Part shown: in pieces, positions 8,068 to 19,091 of the stretch | Layout: every line of letters starts with the position of its first letter | Numbering within the stretch: the stretch's first letter is position 1 | NCBI GenBank assembly: GCA_946479745.1 | Contig: CAMLGZ010000016.1 | Location: 16,100-80,099, forward strand | Length of the DNA stretch: 64,000 nt | Direction of reading: 5' to 3' | From: an uncultured Pseudoxanthomonas sp. | Lineage (GTDB): Bacteria; Pseudomonadota; Gammaproteobacteria; Xanthomonadales; Xanthomonadaceae | Notes under the pieces: model-generated | Database searches by the model: none | What the model was told of the DNA's origin: nothing | The model's input: only the letters and a program-made list of their open reading frames with translations | Program-made: the position numbers and the translations under genes

Positions 8068-8137
8068 GTAGGAGCGGGCCATGCCCGCGACTGGGCGTGA
8101 CCAGTGGAGCTTCGTCGCGGGCATGGCCCGCTCCTAC
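8068..8137. repeat. GTAGGAGCGGGCC-type palindromic repeat
   Basis: Second copy of the family at 6930-6998, with CATGCCCG replacing CCTGCCCG in both arms. The compensating changes preserve the hairpin. It sits between the deaminase gene and the start of rlmM. Confidence 0.92.
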
Positions 8138-8151
8138 AGGAAGACACGGTG

Positions 8152-8715
8152 TCAATAACGGTCGCCGCCGCGTTCGCCGTAGGTGCGCAGGACTTCGCGC
8201 GCTGCGTCGCGGTTGAGGTCGCGGACCACTTCGATGCCGCGCTTGTTCAATTCGCCGATCCAGTCGGCCGGAAGCGGGCCTTCGTCGAACTCGGTCAGCT
8301 CCATCACGTCTTCGGCGCGCGCGCCGATCAGCAAGCGGTCGATGCCGGCCCACACCGTGGCGCCGTAGCACTGGCAGCACGGCTGCGACGAGGTGGCCAG
8401 CGTCACCGTACCGCCCACGCGTTCGTTGAGGCGTGCGGTCTGCAGGCGTTGCTGGGCCAGCATATAGGCCATGTTTTCGGCATGGGCCAGCGAAGTGTTC
8501 TGCGGCAGCACGCGGTTCACACCGATGGAAATGATGCGATCGTCCGGCCCGAAGACCACGGCACCAAAGGGGCCGCCGGTGTTGGCGTCGATATTGATGC
8601 GCGACAGTTCGATGGCCAGCGCCACCTTGTCGGCATCGCTGACGTACGACGCCGATGCATCGACGGTTTCATGCACCCAGGCAGGCAGGGTCAGATGGAC
8701 TTGCGCGTAGAGCAT
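8152..8715 (-). CDS. Nucleoside/nucleobase deaminase (CDA superfamily)
   Basis: A 187-residue zinc-dependent deaminase. The zinc and catalytic motifs are HAENMAYML (His-Ala-Glu) and PCCQC (PCxxC) about 35 residues later. Between them lies a beta strand (VTLATSSQ) as in guanine or cytosine-type deaminases. The N-terminal GGPFGAVVFGPDDRI is the usual substrate-loop region. The exact substrate cannot be assigned. The ATG at 8715 is preceded by AGAAGG and overlaps the stop of the upstream lipoprotein gene (ATGA), so the two are translationally coupled. Confidence 0.85.
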   Translation of the reverse strand: MLYAQVHLTLPAWVHETVDASASYVSDADKVALAIELSRINIDANTGGPFGAVVFGPDDRIISIGVNRVLPQNTSLAHAENMAYMLAQQRLQTARLNERVGGTVTLATSSQPCCQCYGATVWAGIDRLLIGARAEDVMELTEFDEGPLPADWIGELNKRGIEVVRDLNRDAAREVLRTYGERGGDRY

Positions 8716-9143
8716 CACTGAACCTTCTGATCCGCGCCGCCGGCGGGCGCGCATTGGCCGTTGTCGCATTGGCAGGCGCTGATCTCTGCGAAGCCGCAAA
8801 TGCCCATCATTCCCTTCGCCGCGCAGGCAGCCTGCACGGCCGCGGGGTCGGTCGGGCTGTCTTTATTGACGCAGGCGGGCATCGCGCCGCAGCAGTTGCC
8901 GACGTTCTTCACCGCGCAATCGGCGTTGGTTTTGCAGGAAGTGTCCACGACGACTTCCTGCCGGACTTCACGCGGCGGCAGCGGCGAGGACATCGGCGGC
9001 GGCGCTTTGGGGGGCGCGGGTGGTGGAGGCGGCGTGGTGCCTGCGAGGTTGCCTGTAGCCGGTTCGGTGGCGGAGGGGGCTGCGCAGGCGGCCAGCGAAA
9101 GTGCGAGCGCAAAGAGCAGGAAAAGCCGGGTCATGCGATGCAT
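8715..9143 (-). CDS. Proline- and cysteine-rich lipoprotein
   Basis: A 142-residue predicted lipoprotein. After a signal helix (LFLLFALALSLAAC) the lipobox Cys lies near residue 23, followed by a Pro-rich linker (TPPPPPAPPKAPPP). A compact C-terminal domain with ten Cys residues follows (NADCAVKNVGNCCGAMPACV and CACQCDN-like spacing), suggesting several disulfides in the periplasm. I do not recognise the domain. The start at 9143 has AAAGGA at a good distance; an ATG at 9134 is an alternative. Its stop overlaps the deaminase start. Confidence 0.78.
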   Translation of the reverse strand: MHRMTRLFLLFALALSLAACAAPSATEPATGNLAGTTPPPPPAPPKAPPPMSSPLPPREVRQEVVVDTSCKTNADCAVKNVGNCCGAMPACVNKDSPTDPAAVQAACAAKGMMGICGFAEISACQCDNGQCAPAGGADQKVQ

Positions 9144-9176
9144 AGCCGAATTCCTTTGAGTTGGGTAAAAAAGTAC

Positions 9177-9260
9177 CGTCGTCCCCGCGAAGGCGGGGAT
9201 CCAGCGACTTCTGCACTTGAGCATTAAAGTCGCTGGGCTCCCGCCTCCGCGGGAATGACG
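9177..9260. repeat. CGTCRTCCCCGCGAA-type inverted repeat
   Basis: Arms begin CGTCGTCCCCGCGAAGGCGG and end CCGCGGGAATGACG, sharing the CCAGCGACTT inner extension with the copy at 5391-5504. Mismatches between the arms show it is an older copy. Confidence 0.85.
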
Positions 9261-9356
9261 ATCGGATTGTTACGGCGACCACCTTCAGGCCACCTGTTCA
9301 AACATGATCCTCCGCCTGCACGGATTACATCTGCGATGGCAGGACCAGCGGGCATT

Positions 9357-11126
<1,770 letters not shown>

Positions 11127-11251
11127 GCGGTGAGGGAGCCTTGCGTTCGGGATCACAGTTTAGCCGACGCGCCCGTGCACTTCCTGCGAGGAGGCCGTGG
11201 TTTTCATCGGAACTGGGGTTACTCTGGGTCCGGTGTCTGGGGAGACCCGCC

Positions 11252-11518
11252 GTGCAAGTCGCTTATCGCGCAAACAACCTGATAGAGGCCCATCTGGCCA
11301 AACATGCGCTGGAAGGCCTGGATATTCCGGTGTTCATTTTCGGCGAGTCCCTGCTGGGGGGCCCGGGCGAGCTGCCGCTGTTCGGTGTTTTGCGGGTTTG
11401 CGTTCCCGATCCCTACATCGATGAGGCGATGGCCTGCCTCAAGGAACTGTCACTGGGGCAGGAGTGCGCAGACCATGGCGAGGGAGATCCGGGTGCATTG
11501 CCTGCCACCGGGCAGTAG
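11252..11518 (+). CDS. DUF2007 domain protein
   Basis: An 88-residue protein of the DUF2007 family ('putative prokaryotic signal transducing protein'), shown by VQVAYRANNLIEAHLAKHAL, PVFIFGESLLGG and VCVPDPYIDEAMACL. The ferredoxin-like fold is often suggested to bind small ligands or partner proteins, but its role is unknown. It starts at a GTG at 11252. Its 3' end overlaps the start of the GGDEF gene by about 44 nt, suggesting coupled expression. Confidence 0.8.
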   Translation: MQVAYRANNLIEAHLAKHALEGLDIPVFIFGESLLGGPGELPLFGVLRVCVPDPYIDEAMACLKELSLGQECADHGEGDPGALPATGQ

Positions 11519-13736
11519 TTCGCGTTTGCGCGTGCTGTGGGGCATGCGGCTGCAGCCGCTGGCGTGGGGGCTGTTGGTCCTGTCTTTGACCCTGGCTTGG
11601 GAGGGCGTTGCGCGCGCCCAGGACTCCGTGGCGCCGATTCTGGAAGTTCCGGTCGCCTTGGAATTGCTGGATGCGCAACCGCGCGCTCACCTGAGTCTGG
11701 ACGGCGGCGGCGTGGTGCTTCCGCCGGAGGGAAGCCAAGCGCGGTTCCGGTTGCGCTTCGAGCTGCCCGCTCGCGGCCGGGAGGAGTCGCCCTGGCAGCT
11801 CAGATTCAACCGGATCGAGTTGAAGGAGTTGCGATTGGAAGCTCCTGGTTGGCGCCCGCCGGCACAGGATTTCTTCCATCCCCAGCCCCAGGACGGGTTG
11901 TTTCCGATGGTCTTCTCACAAACGCTGCCCGCCCACTGGCACGGACCGGTCAGCGTCGAGGTGACCGCCAGTACCGAGCTGGCGCGCACTTTGCGTCCCC
12001 AGGTCGTGCGCATGGCGCTGGGAGCGGAGCAGGACAAAAGGGCGCTGGCGGTCGCGATCGCTTTGTACGCCTGCATGCTGGTGCTGGCGATCGTGGCGAT
12101 ATCGCTTTCCCTGGGCGCGCGTGAGCTGGCGTTCCTGAGTTTTCTGGCATTCGTGGGCACCTCGTTCCTGCTGATGCTGGTGGTCAACGGGCACGCCTAC
12201 ACGGTTCCCGTCCTGGCCTGGCTGAAGCCGTTGGGAGGGCAGGGCACCAGTATCGCCATGCTGTTGGTGAGCGCGTCGGGAATCTGCACGGCGCGCGATT
12301 TCGCGGGGCGGCGCCCGGACAATTTCTGGCTGCGCTGGGTTCCGGTCGCCGGCGCTTCGGCGATGGCCGCGCTTGCCGTGGCAGGTCTGTGCGGTTTCGC
12401 GTTCGCTCCGAAGATCATGCAGACTCTGGTGATCATCGGTTGGGCGGCAGCGGCCGTACTTGCCATGCTGGCCTTCTTCAGCGCCATCCTGCGCAAGGCG
12501 TGGCTGGGGTGGCCGCTGCTGACCGCGCTGATCGTGCTCGGCATCAGTTGCACGATGTTCGAGCTGAGCGTGCGCGGAATGGCGCATCCGTTCTGGGGCC
12601 GGTTCGGTTACCAGATCGGGCTGGTGCTGGTGGCGGTGGTGCTGGTGGTCGCGCTGATCGGCCGTATCGCCGATTTCCGCCTCAAGCACGAGCAGGAGCG
12701 CATCGCCCGCAAGGCCAGCGAACAGCGGCTGTTGCAACAGCGGGCCTATACCGATCTGGCCGGCCTGCTGCGCAAGCGCCTGCGCGAAGTCGCCCCCAAG
12801 GATATGGAGTGGTACGCGGTTCAAATGGCGATGGAAAGCCTGTTGCCCTGGCTGCAACTGAATTCGGCCACCATCGTCCTTTCCCGCCCCGGCTACGACC
12901 AGACCCGCATCACCGAGCCGGTCACCCACACCTCGCGCCTGTCCGCGTTGATCGACGCCAACGATGCGACGCTGCGCGCGGTGGCGCAGCGCAAGTCGCC
13001 GGTGACCGAGCTGATGATGAATCCGGTGCCGGGAAACGCGCAGCCGCGCGCGGCGAGCATGGTCTATGCGGCGGTGCCGCTGACTACAGGCAAGGGCGAC
13101 GTGGGCGTGGCCTTGCTGGAGCGGGTGGGTCCGCGGGCATTCAGTGCGGAGGAGCTGGCACTGGCCGAACAGTTCGGACACCTGGTATTGCAGCAGACCG
13201 TCGAAGCCCGCGAGACGCAGAAACTGCGCCGTTCGGCCGAGCTGGATGCGTTGACCGGCATGCTCAACCGCAACGCCATCGACCTGGCGCTGAGCCATGC
13301 TTTTATCGAAGCCCACAAACAGGACCAGACCCTGGCGGTGCTGTTCGTCGATGTGGACGGTTTCAAGCTGGTCAACGACACCTATGGGCATGCCTGCGGC
13401 GATCAATGTCTCAAGCATCTGGCCGAGATCCTGAGCCGGGTCTTGCGGCCGGGCGATCTGTTGGGACGATACGGCGGCGAGGAGTTCCTGGTGTTGCTGC
13501 CCGGACCAAAGGACGGACAGGCGTGGGAAATCGGTGAGCGGATCCGCTTGCAGATCGAGGAGTCGACGGTGGACTGGGAGGGCCAGCCGGTGAAATTGAC
13601 GGTCAGCGTAGGCGTGGCGATGCGTCTTGCCCACGAACAGACTCCGGTCGCCGCATTGGAAAGGGCCGACCGCGCGCTTTACGCAGCCAAGCGCGAGGGC
13701 CGCAATCGAGTGGTCCTGGCAGCCCGGAATCCTTGA
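11475..13736 (+). CDS. Membrane diguanylate cyclase with 7TM receptor module (DISMED2-7TM-GAF-like-GGDEF)
   Basis: A 753-residue protein. A signal segment (LAWGLLVLSLTLAW) precedes a periplasmic beta-rich domain of about 150 residues. Roughly seven to eight hydrophobic helices of 7TMR-DISM type come next, then a linker helix and a GAF-like region (about 520-600). The C-terminal GGDEF domain has the active-site signature RYGGEEFLVLLPG and an RPGD inhibitory I-site five residues before it, so an active, product-inhibited c-di-GMP synthase is predicted. ATG 11475 has a CAGGAG site and overlaps the DUF2007 gene; ATG 11544, just before the signal helix, is an alternative start. Confidence 0.88.
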   Translation: MAREIRVHCLPPGSSSRLRVLWGMRLQPLAWGLLVLSLTLAWEGVARAQDSVAPILEVPVALELLDAQPRAHLSLDGGGVVLPPEGSQARFRLRFELPARGREESPWQLRFNRIELKELRLEAPGWRPPAQDFFHPQPQDGLFPMVFSQTLPAHWHGPVSVEVTASTELARTLRPQVVRMALGAEQDKRALAVAIALYACMLVLAIVAISLSLGARELAFLSFLAFVGTSFLLMLVVNGHAYTVPVLAWLKPLGGQGTSIAMLLVSASGICTARDFAGRRPDNFWLRWVPVAGASAMAALAVAGLCGFAFAPKIMQTLVIIGWAAAAVLAMLAFFSAILRKAWLGWPLLTALIVLGISCTMFELSVRGMAHPFWGRFGYQIGLVLVAVVLVVALIGRIADFRLKHEQERIARKASEQRLLQQRAYTDLAGLLRKRLREVAPKDMEWYAVQMAMESLLPWLQLNSATIVLSRPGYDQTRITEPVTHTSRLSALIDANDATLRAVAQRKSPVTELMMNPVPGNAQPRAASMVYAAVPLTTGKGDVGVALLERVGPRAFSAEELALAEQFGHLVLQQTVEARETQKLRRSAELDALTGMLNRNAIDLALSHAFIEAHKQDQTLAVLFVDVDGFKLVNDTYGHACGDQCLKHLAEILSRVLRPGDLLGRYGGEEFLVLLPGPKDGQAWEIGERIRLQIEESTVDWEGQPVKLTVSVGVAMRLAHEQTPVAALERADRALYAAKREGRNRVVLAARNP

Positions 13737-13785
13737 AAAAAGTGCGCAAGGAAAGCGCACGGCGGGTGCAATGCCCTTCGTCCTT

Positions 13786-13851
13786 GTAGAGCCGAGCTTG
13801 CTCGGCTGCTTTTGATCCGTGCAAAGAGCAGCCGAGCAAGCTCGGCTCTAC
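13786..13851. repeat. GTAGAGCCGAGC-type palindromic repeat
   Basis: Arms GTAGAGCCGAGCTTGCTCGG and CCGAGCAAGCTCGGCTCTAC frame a 26-nt centre. The second copy, with an extra internal unit, is at 32180-32284. It lies between the convergent GGDEF gene and the hypothetical gene at 13908. Confidence 0.92.
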
Positions 13852-13907
13852 AAGAGCGGGGCAAAGGCATCGTCAGCAAAACCCACCTTGTGTGTGGAGT
13901 CTGTGGA

Positions 13908-14549
13908 TCAAAGTCGCGTGATGCCGCACACATAGACCACTTCGCAGGCGCCACCGCCGGTGTCGTCGCGCGTGGTGGAACTGCGCCAGCGCCAGCCATC
14001 CGAGGCGCTGGCTTCCACCAGCCAGCCATCGATGCGCACGCTGTCGCCCTTGCCGACATGGGCGAGCGTGTCGGCCACCGCATCGCTGGCCGGAATCATG
14101 TGCATGTTGGCGCTGTTCCGCGCGATTTCCTCGAGCGGTAACGACGGCTGGTCTCTCCAGCGATAGCTGTACCAGCGCGAGGACTGGCTGATGTCCAGCT
14201 GCGACAATACGGCTTCGTCGCGCATGGTTTTCCAACCCAGCGCCAGATCGGTGGGCGAAAGATCGGCTTCCCGCCCCAGACTGTAGTCCTCGCGCGACAG
14301 CACCCGTGCCTCGATGCTGAAACCCGCCAAGGGCTGAAGCGTCGCGGCAGTCAATGCGAATGGTTGCATCGAAGCGGGTACGTCGCTCTGCAGCGGCGCC
14401 GCGCCTGCGTTAACCAGGGGCGGCAGCGGACATCCGGCGGCGGTGGATACACCGCCCGGTGCGCTCACCTTGCGCGGTGAATGCGAGGAATACCACCAGC
14501 CCAGTGTGCCCAGCACCAGGCAGGCGATCAGGAAATTGCGCAGGTTCAC
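13908..14549 (-). CDS. Hypothetical membrane-anchored protein
   Basis: A 213-residue protein starting at a GTG (14549) whose sequence overlaps the tal stop codon (GTGA), so translation is coupled to tal. The N-terminus is a single hydrophobic helix ([17 protein letters not shown]) acting as an uncleaved anchor or signal. The rest is probably periplasmic, with Trp-rich strands ([21 protein letters not shown]) and an ordered C-terminus ending CGITRL. I recognise no domain. The frame ends a short distance before the palindrome at 13786. Confidence 0.7.
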   Translation of the reverse strand: MNLRNFLIACLVLGTLGWWYSSHSPRKVSAPGGVSTAAGCPLPPLVNAGAAPLQSDVPASMQPFALTAATLQPLAGFSIEARVLSREDYSLGREADLSPTDLALGWKTMRDEAVLSQLDISQSSRWYSYRWRDQPSLPLEEIARNSANMHMIPASDAVADTLAHVGKGDSVRIDGWLVEASASDGWRWRSSTTRDDTGGGACEVVYVCGITRL

Positions 14550-15514
14550 GCGGTGGCGGATAGCCGGTCGGCGATGGTCTGGCGCAGACCCACCAGGTCC
14601 TTGGCGAACGCGGCGATGCCGTCGCGCAGTTTTTCGGTCGCCATGGGATCGTCCGCCAGATCCTTGGCGAAGCGTGCCGCGTCGATGGGCGCATCGGTAT
14701 TGGTTTCCGGCTTGACGGGCGAAAGCTTGCGCGGCAGTTCGCCGGTTTCCGCTTCCAGTTTCTCCAGCAGGTCCGGCGAGATGGTCAGGCGGTCGCAACC
14801 GGCCAGCGCTTCGATCTGCGCGGTGGAGCGGAACGAGGCGCCCATCACCACCGTCGACGATCCGCGACGCTTGAATTCATCGTAGACGCCGCGCACGAAC
14901 ACCACGCCCGGATCGGCATCGATGCTCGCCGGAACTTCGCCGCGCGCCACGAACCAATCCAGGATGCGGCCCACGAACGGCGAAATCAGGAACGCGCCGG
15001 CTTCGGAACAGGCCAGGGCCTGGGTGCGGTTGAAGATCAGGGTCAGGTTGCAGTCGATGCCGTCGCGCTGCAGCTGGCGCGCCGCTTCCACGCCTTCCCA
15101 GGTGGCGGCGACCTTGATCAGGATGCGTTCGCGGCCGATGTCGCGTGCGGCGTACATGTCGATGAACTTGTGCGCTTTTTTCACCGTGGCGGCGGTGTCG
15201 TGGGCCAGGTCGGCGTCCACTTCGGTCGACACGCGTCCTGGCACGAGTCCGGCCAGGGCCGAACCGACAGCGATGGTCAGGCGGTCGGCCACTTCTTCGA
15301 CCAGCGTCTGCCTGTCGCCCGATTGCGTGCGCGCCCAGGCCAGTTCTTTTTCGATGGCCTCGGCGTAGACCGGCAGATCCAGCGCCTTGCGCACCAGGGT
15401 GGGATTGGTGGTGCAGTCGACCGGACGCAGACGCTTGACCGCGTCGAAGTCGCCGGTATCGGCGACCACAACGGAAAGTTCGCGGAGTTGTTGCAGTTTC
15501 GATGCTGAGGTCAT
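14546..15514 (-). CDS. tal: Transaldolase
   Basis: A 322-residue class I transaldolase of the pentose phosphate pathway, moving a dihydroxyacetone unit from sedoheptulose-7-phosphate to glyceraldehyde-3-phosphate. Visible signatures are [10 protein letters not shown] near 32-41, the Schiff-base lysine in [19 protein letters not shown], and [10 protein letters not shown]. Length and order match the TalB subfamily. It lies 30 nt downstream of oxyR and immediately upstream of the coupled hypothetical gene. Confidence 0.96.
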   Translation of the reverse strand: MTSASKLQQLRELSVVVADTGDFDAVKRLRPVDCTTNPTLVRKALDLPVYAEAIEKELAWARTQSGDRQTLVEEVADRLTIAVGSALAGLVPGRVSTEVDADLAHDTAATVKKAHKFIDMYAARDIGRERILIKVAATWEGVEAARQLQRDGIDCNLTLIFNRTQALACSEAGAFLISPFVGRILDWFVARGEVPASIDADPGVVFVRGVYDEFKRRGSSTVVMGASFRSTAQIEALAGCDRLTISPDLLEKLEAETGELPRKLSPVKPETNTDAPIDAARFAKDLADDPMATEKLRDGIAAFAKDLVGLRQTIADRLSATA

Positions 15515-15544
15515 GATGCTCCTGGTTATCCTGAGGTGGGGGCT

Positions 15545-16510
15545 TTAGTGGCGTTTGGCGGCGGATTTGCCGCCTGGGGACAGGGGCGGTTGCAGGCCGA
15601 TTTCGGGAGTGGGCGAGAACAGATCTGCCGGCAGTTCGGAGAATACCTTCGACAGCTCCAGCAGGAACCCGGCCATCGCCGAACTCCTGCGCCATAGCAT
15701 CGCAATCTGGCGGCTGGGATGCGAGTCGCTGAAGCCTAGCAAATGTATGTTCTGTGATCGGGCCACGGGCGGTTTGATCGCCAGCATGGGCAGCAGGGTG
15801 ATGCCGACGTTGGCGGCGACCATCTGCCGCAGGGTTTCCAGGCTGGTGGCGCGGAATTCGGATTTCTCGTTCGCGCCCGACAGCCGGCAGACTTCCAGCG
15901 CCTGCTCGCGCAGGCAATGGCCGTCTTCCAGCAGCAGCAGTTTATGGTTGGAGAGTTCGCCCAGGCTCAGAGAATCGAGTTTGGCCAGCGGATGGTTCTC
16001 CGGCACGGCCAGCAGGAATGGTTCTTCGAACAGGAACTCGCTGTGCAGTTGATCGTCATGCACCGGCAGTGCGAGCAGCGCCGCATCCAGTCTGCCTTCG
16101 TGCAGGCGCGATAGCAGCACGTCGCTCTTCTCTTCCACCAGCAGCAGTTCCAGCTGGGGGAAGCGCTCGCGTATGCGCGGGATGACATGCGGCAGCAGAT
16201 AAGGACCGAGTGTCGGGAAGATGCCCAGCCGCACCGTGCCGGCTTCCGGGTCCTGGCTGCGGCGTGCGGCTTCCTTCATCTGCTCCACTTCGGCGACGAT
16301 GCGGCGCGCACGGTCGGCGGCATCGCGGCCCGCGGGCGTCAGCATGACCTTGCGCGGCGCGCGTTCCACCAGCGACACGCCCAGCTCCTCTTCCAGCTTC
16401 CTGATCTGCGTGGACAGCGTGGGCTGGCTGACGAAACACGCCGCCGCCGCGCGACCGAAATGCTTGTGGTCGGCGAGCGCCAGGAGGTACTTGAGGTCAC
16501 GCAGGTTCAT
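15545..16510 (-). CDS. oxyR: LysR-family peroxide sensor OxyR
   Basis: A 321-residue LysR-type regulator. The N-terminal winged helix-turn-helix (MNLRDLKYLLALADHKHFGR) is followed by a substrate-like sensor domain. The two redox cysteines of OxyR are present at residues 199 and 208 (GHCLREQALEVC). Oxidation by hydrogen peroxide to a disulfide activates ahpC/ahpF-type targets. It is downstream of ahpC-ahpF in the same direction, and a matching OxyR operator lies upstream of ahpC. The C-terminal tail after residue 300 is Pro/Lys-rich and longer than in E. coli. Confidence 0.95.
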   Translation of the reverse strand: MNLRDLKYLLALADHKHFGRAAAACFVSQPTLSTQIRKLEEELGVSLVERAPRKVMLTPAGRDAADRARRIVAEVEQMKEAARRSQDPEAGTVRLGIFPTLGPYLLPHVIPRIRERFPQLELLLVEEKSDVLLSRLHEGRLDAALLALPVHDDQLHSEFLFEEPFLLAVPENHPLAKLDSLSLGELSNHKLLLLEDGHCLREQALEVCRLSGANEKSEFRATSLETLRQMVAANVGITLLPMLAIKPPVARSQNIHLLGFSDSHPSRQIAMLWRRSSAMAGFLLELSKVFSELPADLFSPTPEIGLQPPLSPGGKSAAKRH

Positions 16511-16528
16511 GGGAGAAGAGTAGCTTTT

Positions 16529-16666
16529 CCTTCCCCCTCCGGGGGAAGGTGCCCGGAGGACGGATGAGGGAATGGGTTGTCAGCTTGTAACGGACTTTCC
16601 GTGGGTTGGAGTTCTCTCTCCCTCATCCGGCGCTTCGCGCCACCTTCTCCCGGTGGGAGAAGGGAA
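16529..16666. repeat. CCCTCATCCGG / CTTCTCCCGG-type inverted repeat
   Basis: A degenerate inverted repeat between ahpF and oxyR. Left arm CTTCCCCCTCCGGGGGAAGG with GATGAGGGAA, right arm CCCTCATCCGGCGCTTCGCG followed by CTTCTCCCGGTGGGAGAAGG. Each arm is itself a hairpin. It belongs to a dispersed family common in proteobacteria. Confidence 0.75.
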
Positions 16667-16673
16667 GCAAACA

Positions 16674-18272
16674 TCACGCCGCCTCCGCTTCCGTCTCCTC
16701 GACAGGCGCCGAAGTGCGGATCAAATGGTCGAATGCGCTCAACGCCGCCTTGGAACCTTCGCCCATCGCGATGACGATCTGCTTGTACGGCACCGTGGTC
16801 ACATCGCCCGCGGCGAACACGCCGGGCAGCGACGTCTGGCCACGTTCATCGACGATGATCTCGCCGCGCGAGGACAGCGCCACCGTGCCCTTGAGCCATT
16901 CGGTATTCGGCAGCAAACCGATCTGCACGAACACGCCCTCCAGTGCCAGCGCGTGCTTGATGTTATTGCCACGATCTTCGTAGACCAGACCGTTGACCTT
17001 CTGCCCATCGCCGGTGACTTCCGTCGTCATGGCCGAAGTGACGACCTTCACGTTGGGCAGGCTGCGCAGCTTGCGCTGCAGCACTTCATCGGCGCGCAGC
17101 TGGTGGTCGAATTCGATCAGGGTGACGTGGCTGACGATGCCGGCCAGGTCGATGGCCGCTTCCACACCGGAGTTGCCGCCGCCGATCACCGCCACGCGCT
17201 TGCCCTTGAACAGCGGGCCGTCGCAGTGCGGGCAATAGGCCACGCCCTTGTTCCGGTATTCGTTCTCGCCGGGCACGTTCATCTGCCGCCAGCGCGCGCC
17301 GGTGGTCAGGATCACCGTCTTGCCCTTCAGCGAGGCGCCGTTGGCCAGCTGGATTTCGATCAGATCATCGCTGTGCACCAGTTTTTCGGCGCGCTGCAGG
17401 TTCATGATGTCCACCTCGTACTGGCGCACGTGCTGTTCGAGCTGAGCGGCCATCTTGGGGCCGTCGGTTTCCTGCACGGAAACGAAGTTCTCGATGGCCA
17501 TGGTGTCCAGTACCTGGCCGCCGAAGCGTTCGGCTGCCACACCGGTGCGGATGCCCTTGCGCGCGGCATAGATGGCCGCAGCTGCGCCGGCAGGGCCGCC
17601 GCCAACGATCAGCACCTCGAAAGGCGCCTTGGCGGCGAGCTTCTTCGCATCGCGCGCGGCAGCTCCCGTGTCCAGCTTGGCGACGATCTCTTCCACTTCC
17701 ATGCGGCCCTGGCCGAACACTTCGCCGTTGAGGTAGATGGTGGGCACCGCCATCACCTGGCGCGCCTCGACTTCCTGCTGGAACAGCGCGCCGTCGATGG
17801 CCACGTGCTGGATGTTGGGGTTAAGCACCGCCATCAGGTTCAGCGCCTGCACTACGTCGGGGCAGTTCTGGCAGCTGAGCGAGAAATAGGTCTCGAACTT
17901 GAGCACACCATCGGGGCCCGGACCTTCCAGGCTCTTGATCTGTTCGATAACGTCCTGCGCCACGCGCGAGGGATGGCCGCCGACCTGCAGCAGCGCCAGC
18001 ACCAGCGAGGTGAATTCGTGGCCCATCGGAATGCCCGCGAAACGCAGGTGGATATCGTGGCCGGGGCTGTTCAATGCGAACGAAGGCGTATGCGCGTCGG
18101 CATCGCGGCGTTCGACCAGGGTGATCTTGTCGGAGAGCAGGACCAGCTCGCCGAGCAGTTCCTCCATCTCGCGGGATTTTTCGCTGTCGTCCAGCGACGC
18201 CACGATCTCGATCGGGCGCGTCACCTTCTGTAGGTAGGCCTGCAACTGGGTCTTCAGATCGGCATCAAGCAT
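16674..18272 (-). CDS. ahpF: Alkyl hydroperoxide reductase subunit F
   Basis: A 532-residue flavoprotein disulfide reductase that transfers electrons from NADH to AhpC. Two N-terminal thioredoxin folds carry the CQNC pair at about 134-137. FAD- and NAD-binding domains follow, with [14 protein letters not shown] and [14 protein letters not shown], and the redox-active CPHC near 355. The C-terminal [20 protein letters not shown] is the standard FAD contact. The ATG at 18272 sits 110 nt downstream of ahpC, and the gap holds a small C-rich repeat. Length equals the family norm. Confidence 0.97.
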   Translation of the reverse strand: MLDADLKTQLQAYLQKVTRPIEIVASLDDSEKSREMEELLGELVLLSDKITLVERRDADAHTPSFALNSPGHDIHLRFAGIPMGHEFTSLVLALLQVGGHPSRVAQDVIEQIKSLEGPGPDGVLKFETYFSLSCQNCPDVVQALNLMAVLNPNIQHVAIDGALFQQEVEARQVMAVPTIYLNGEVFGQGRMEVEEIVAKLDTGAAARDAKKLAAKAPFEVLIVGGGPAGAAAAIYAARKGIRTGVAAERFGGQVLDTMAIENFVSVQETDGPKMAAQLEQHVRQYEVDIMNLQRAEKLVHSDDLIEIQLANGASLKGKTVILTTGARWRQMNVPGENEYRNKGVAYCPHCDGPLFKGKRVAVIGGGNSGVEAAIDLAGIVSHVTLIEFDHQLRADEVLQRKLRSLPNVKVVTSAMTTEVTGDGQKVNGLVYEDRGNNIKHALALEGVFVQIGLLPNTEWLKGTVALSSRGEIIVDERGQTSLPGVFAAGDVTTVPYKQIVIAMGEGSKAALSAFDHLIRTSAPVEETEAEAA

Positions 18273-18300
18273 GGGGGGCTCGCGTATTGGTTCGGATAAA

Positions 18301-18348
18301 AACCCTCCCCCGCGAACGGGGGAGGGGATCGCCTCTTTGGGGGAGGAG
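18301..18348. repeat. CCCTCCCCCGCGAACGGG-type palindrome
   Basis: Short hairpin CCCTCCCCCGCGAACGGGGG followed by a partial second arm, in the ahpC-ahpF gap. It could stabilise the ahpC message or attenuate read-through into ahpF. Confidence 0.6.
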
Positions 18349-18382
18349 TGTTGTTGTGAAGCGTTGTTGCGAAGCGGAGCGT

Positions 18383-18946
18383 TTAGATCTTGCCGACCAG
18401 GTCCAGCGAAGGAGCCAGGGTCTTTTCGCCTTCCTTCCACTTGGCCGGACACACTTCGCCCGGGTGGCTGGCGACGTAGCGCGCGGCCTTGAGCTTGCGC
18501 AGGGTCTCGCTGATGTCGCGGGCGATGGCGTTGTCGTGGATTTCCGCGGTCTTGATCACGCCTTCCGGGTTGATGATGAAGGTGCCGCGCAGGGCGAGGC
18601 CTTCTTCGTCGATATGCACGTCGAACGCACGGGTCAGCTGGTGGGTCGGATCGCCGATCAGCGGGAACTGCGCCTTGCCCACGGCCGGCGAGGTCTCGTG
18701 CCAGACCTTGTGCGAGAAGTGGGTGTCGGTGGTGACGATGTAGACCTCGGCGCCGGCGTTCTGGAACTCGGCGTAATGGGTGGCGGCGTCTTCGACCTCG
18801 GTGGGGCAATTGAAGGTGAAGGCGGCCGGCATGAAGATGAGCACCGACCAGCTGCCTTTCAGGTCGGCATCGGAAACCTGAACGAACTTGCCGTTGTGGA
18901 AGGCGTTGGCGGTAAAGGGTTTGACGACGGTGTTGATAAGCGACAT
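18383..18946 (-). CDS. ahpC: Alkyl hydroperoxide reductase subunit C (2-Cys peroxiredoxin)
   Basis: A 187-residue typical 2-Cys peroxiredoxin that reduces hydrogen peroxide and organic hydroperoxides. The peroxidatic Cys is at residue 47 (FTFNCPTEV) and the resolving Cys at 166 (GEVCPAKW). PAAFTF and the [14 protein letters not shown] region match the AhpC (Prx1) subgroup that uses AhpF. It is the first gene of the ahpC-ahpF unit, with oxyR downstream. An OxyR-type operator is centred about 90 nt upstream of the start. Confidence 0.97.
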   Translation of the reverse strand: MSLINTVVKPFTANAFHNGKFVQVSDADLKGSWSVLIFMPAAFTFNCPTEVEDAATHYAEFQNAGAEVYIVTTDTHFSHKVWHETSPAVGKAQFPLIGDPTHQLTRAFDVHIDEEGLALRGTFIINPEGVIKTAEIHDNAIARDISETLRKLKAARYVASHPGEVCPAKWKEGEKTLAPSLDLVGKI

Positions 18947-19017
18947 CTATGCTTCCTTCGTTGGTGGGGTGATTGATAGGAACGGTGAATGTTAGTGGGG
19001 ATCGATTGATATCTCTA

Positions 19018-19054
19018 ATCGATTGATGGCATTGTATTGATAGTTAATGACTAT
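19018..19054 (-). promoter_or_regulatory. Predicted OxyR operator upstream of ahpC
   Basis: The motif ATAGTTAATGACTAT (19040-19054) fits the OxyR half-site ATAG-N7-CTAT. A second, weaker 15-nt half-site (19018-19032) lies exactly 7 nt away, reproducing the tetramer-binding layout. The site is 72-108 nt upstream of the ahpC start, and the regulator gene is in the same cluster. Confidence 0.65.
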
Positions 19055-19091
19055 CAAGTGACTGGGTCTCGCATTCTCGTCGGGGCGCGCA

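Noticed and set aside
16572..18233. 553-codon plus-strand frame opposite ahpF
   Set aside because: Shadow of ahpF, which carries full catalytic motifs on the minus strand.
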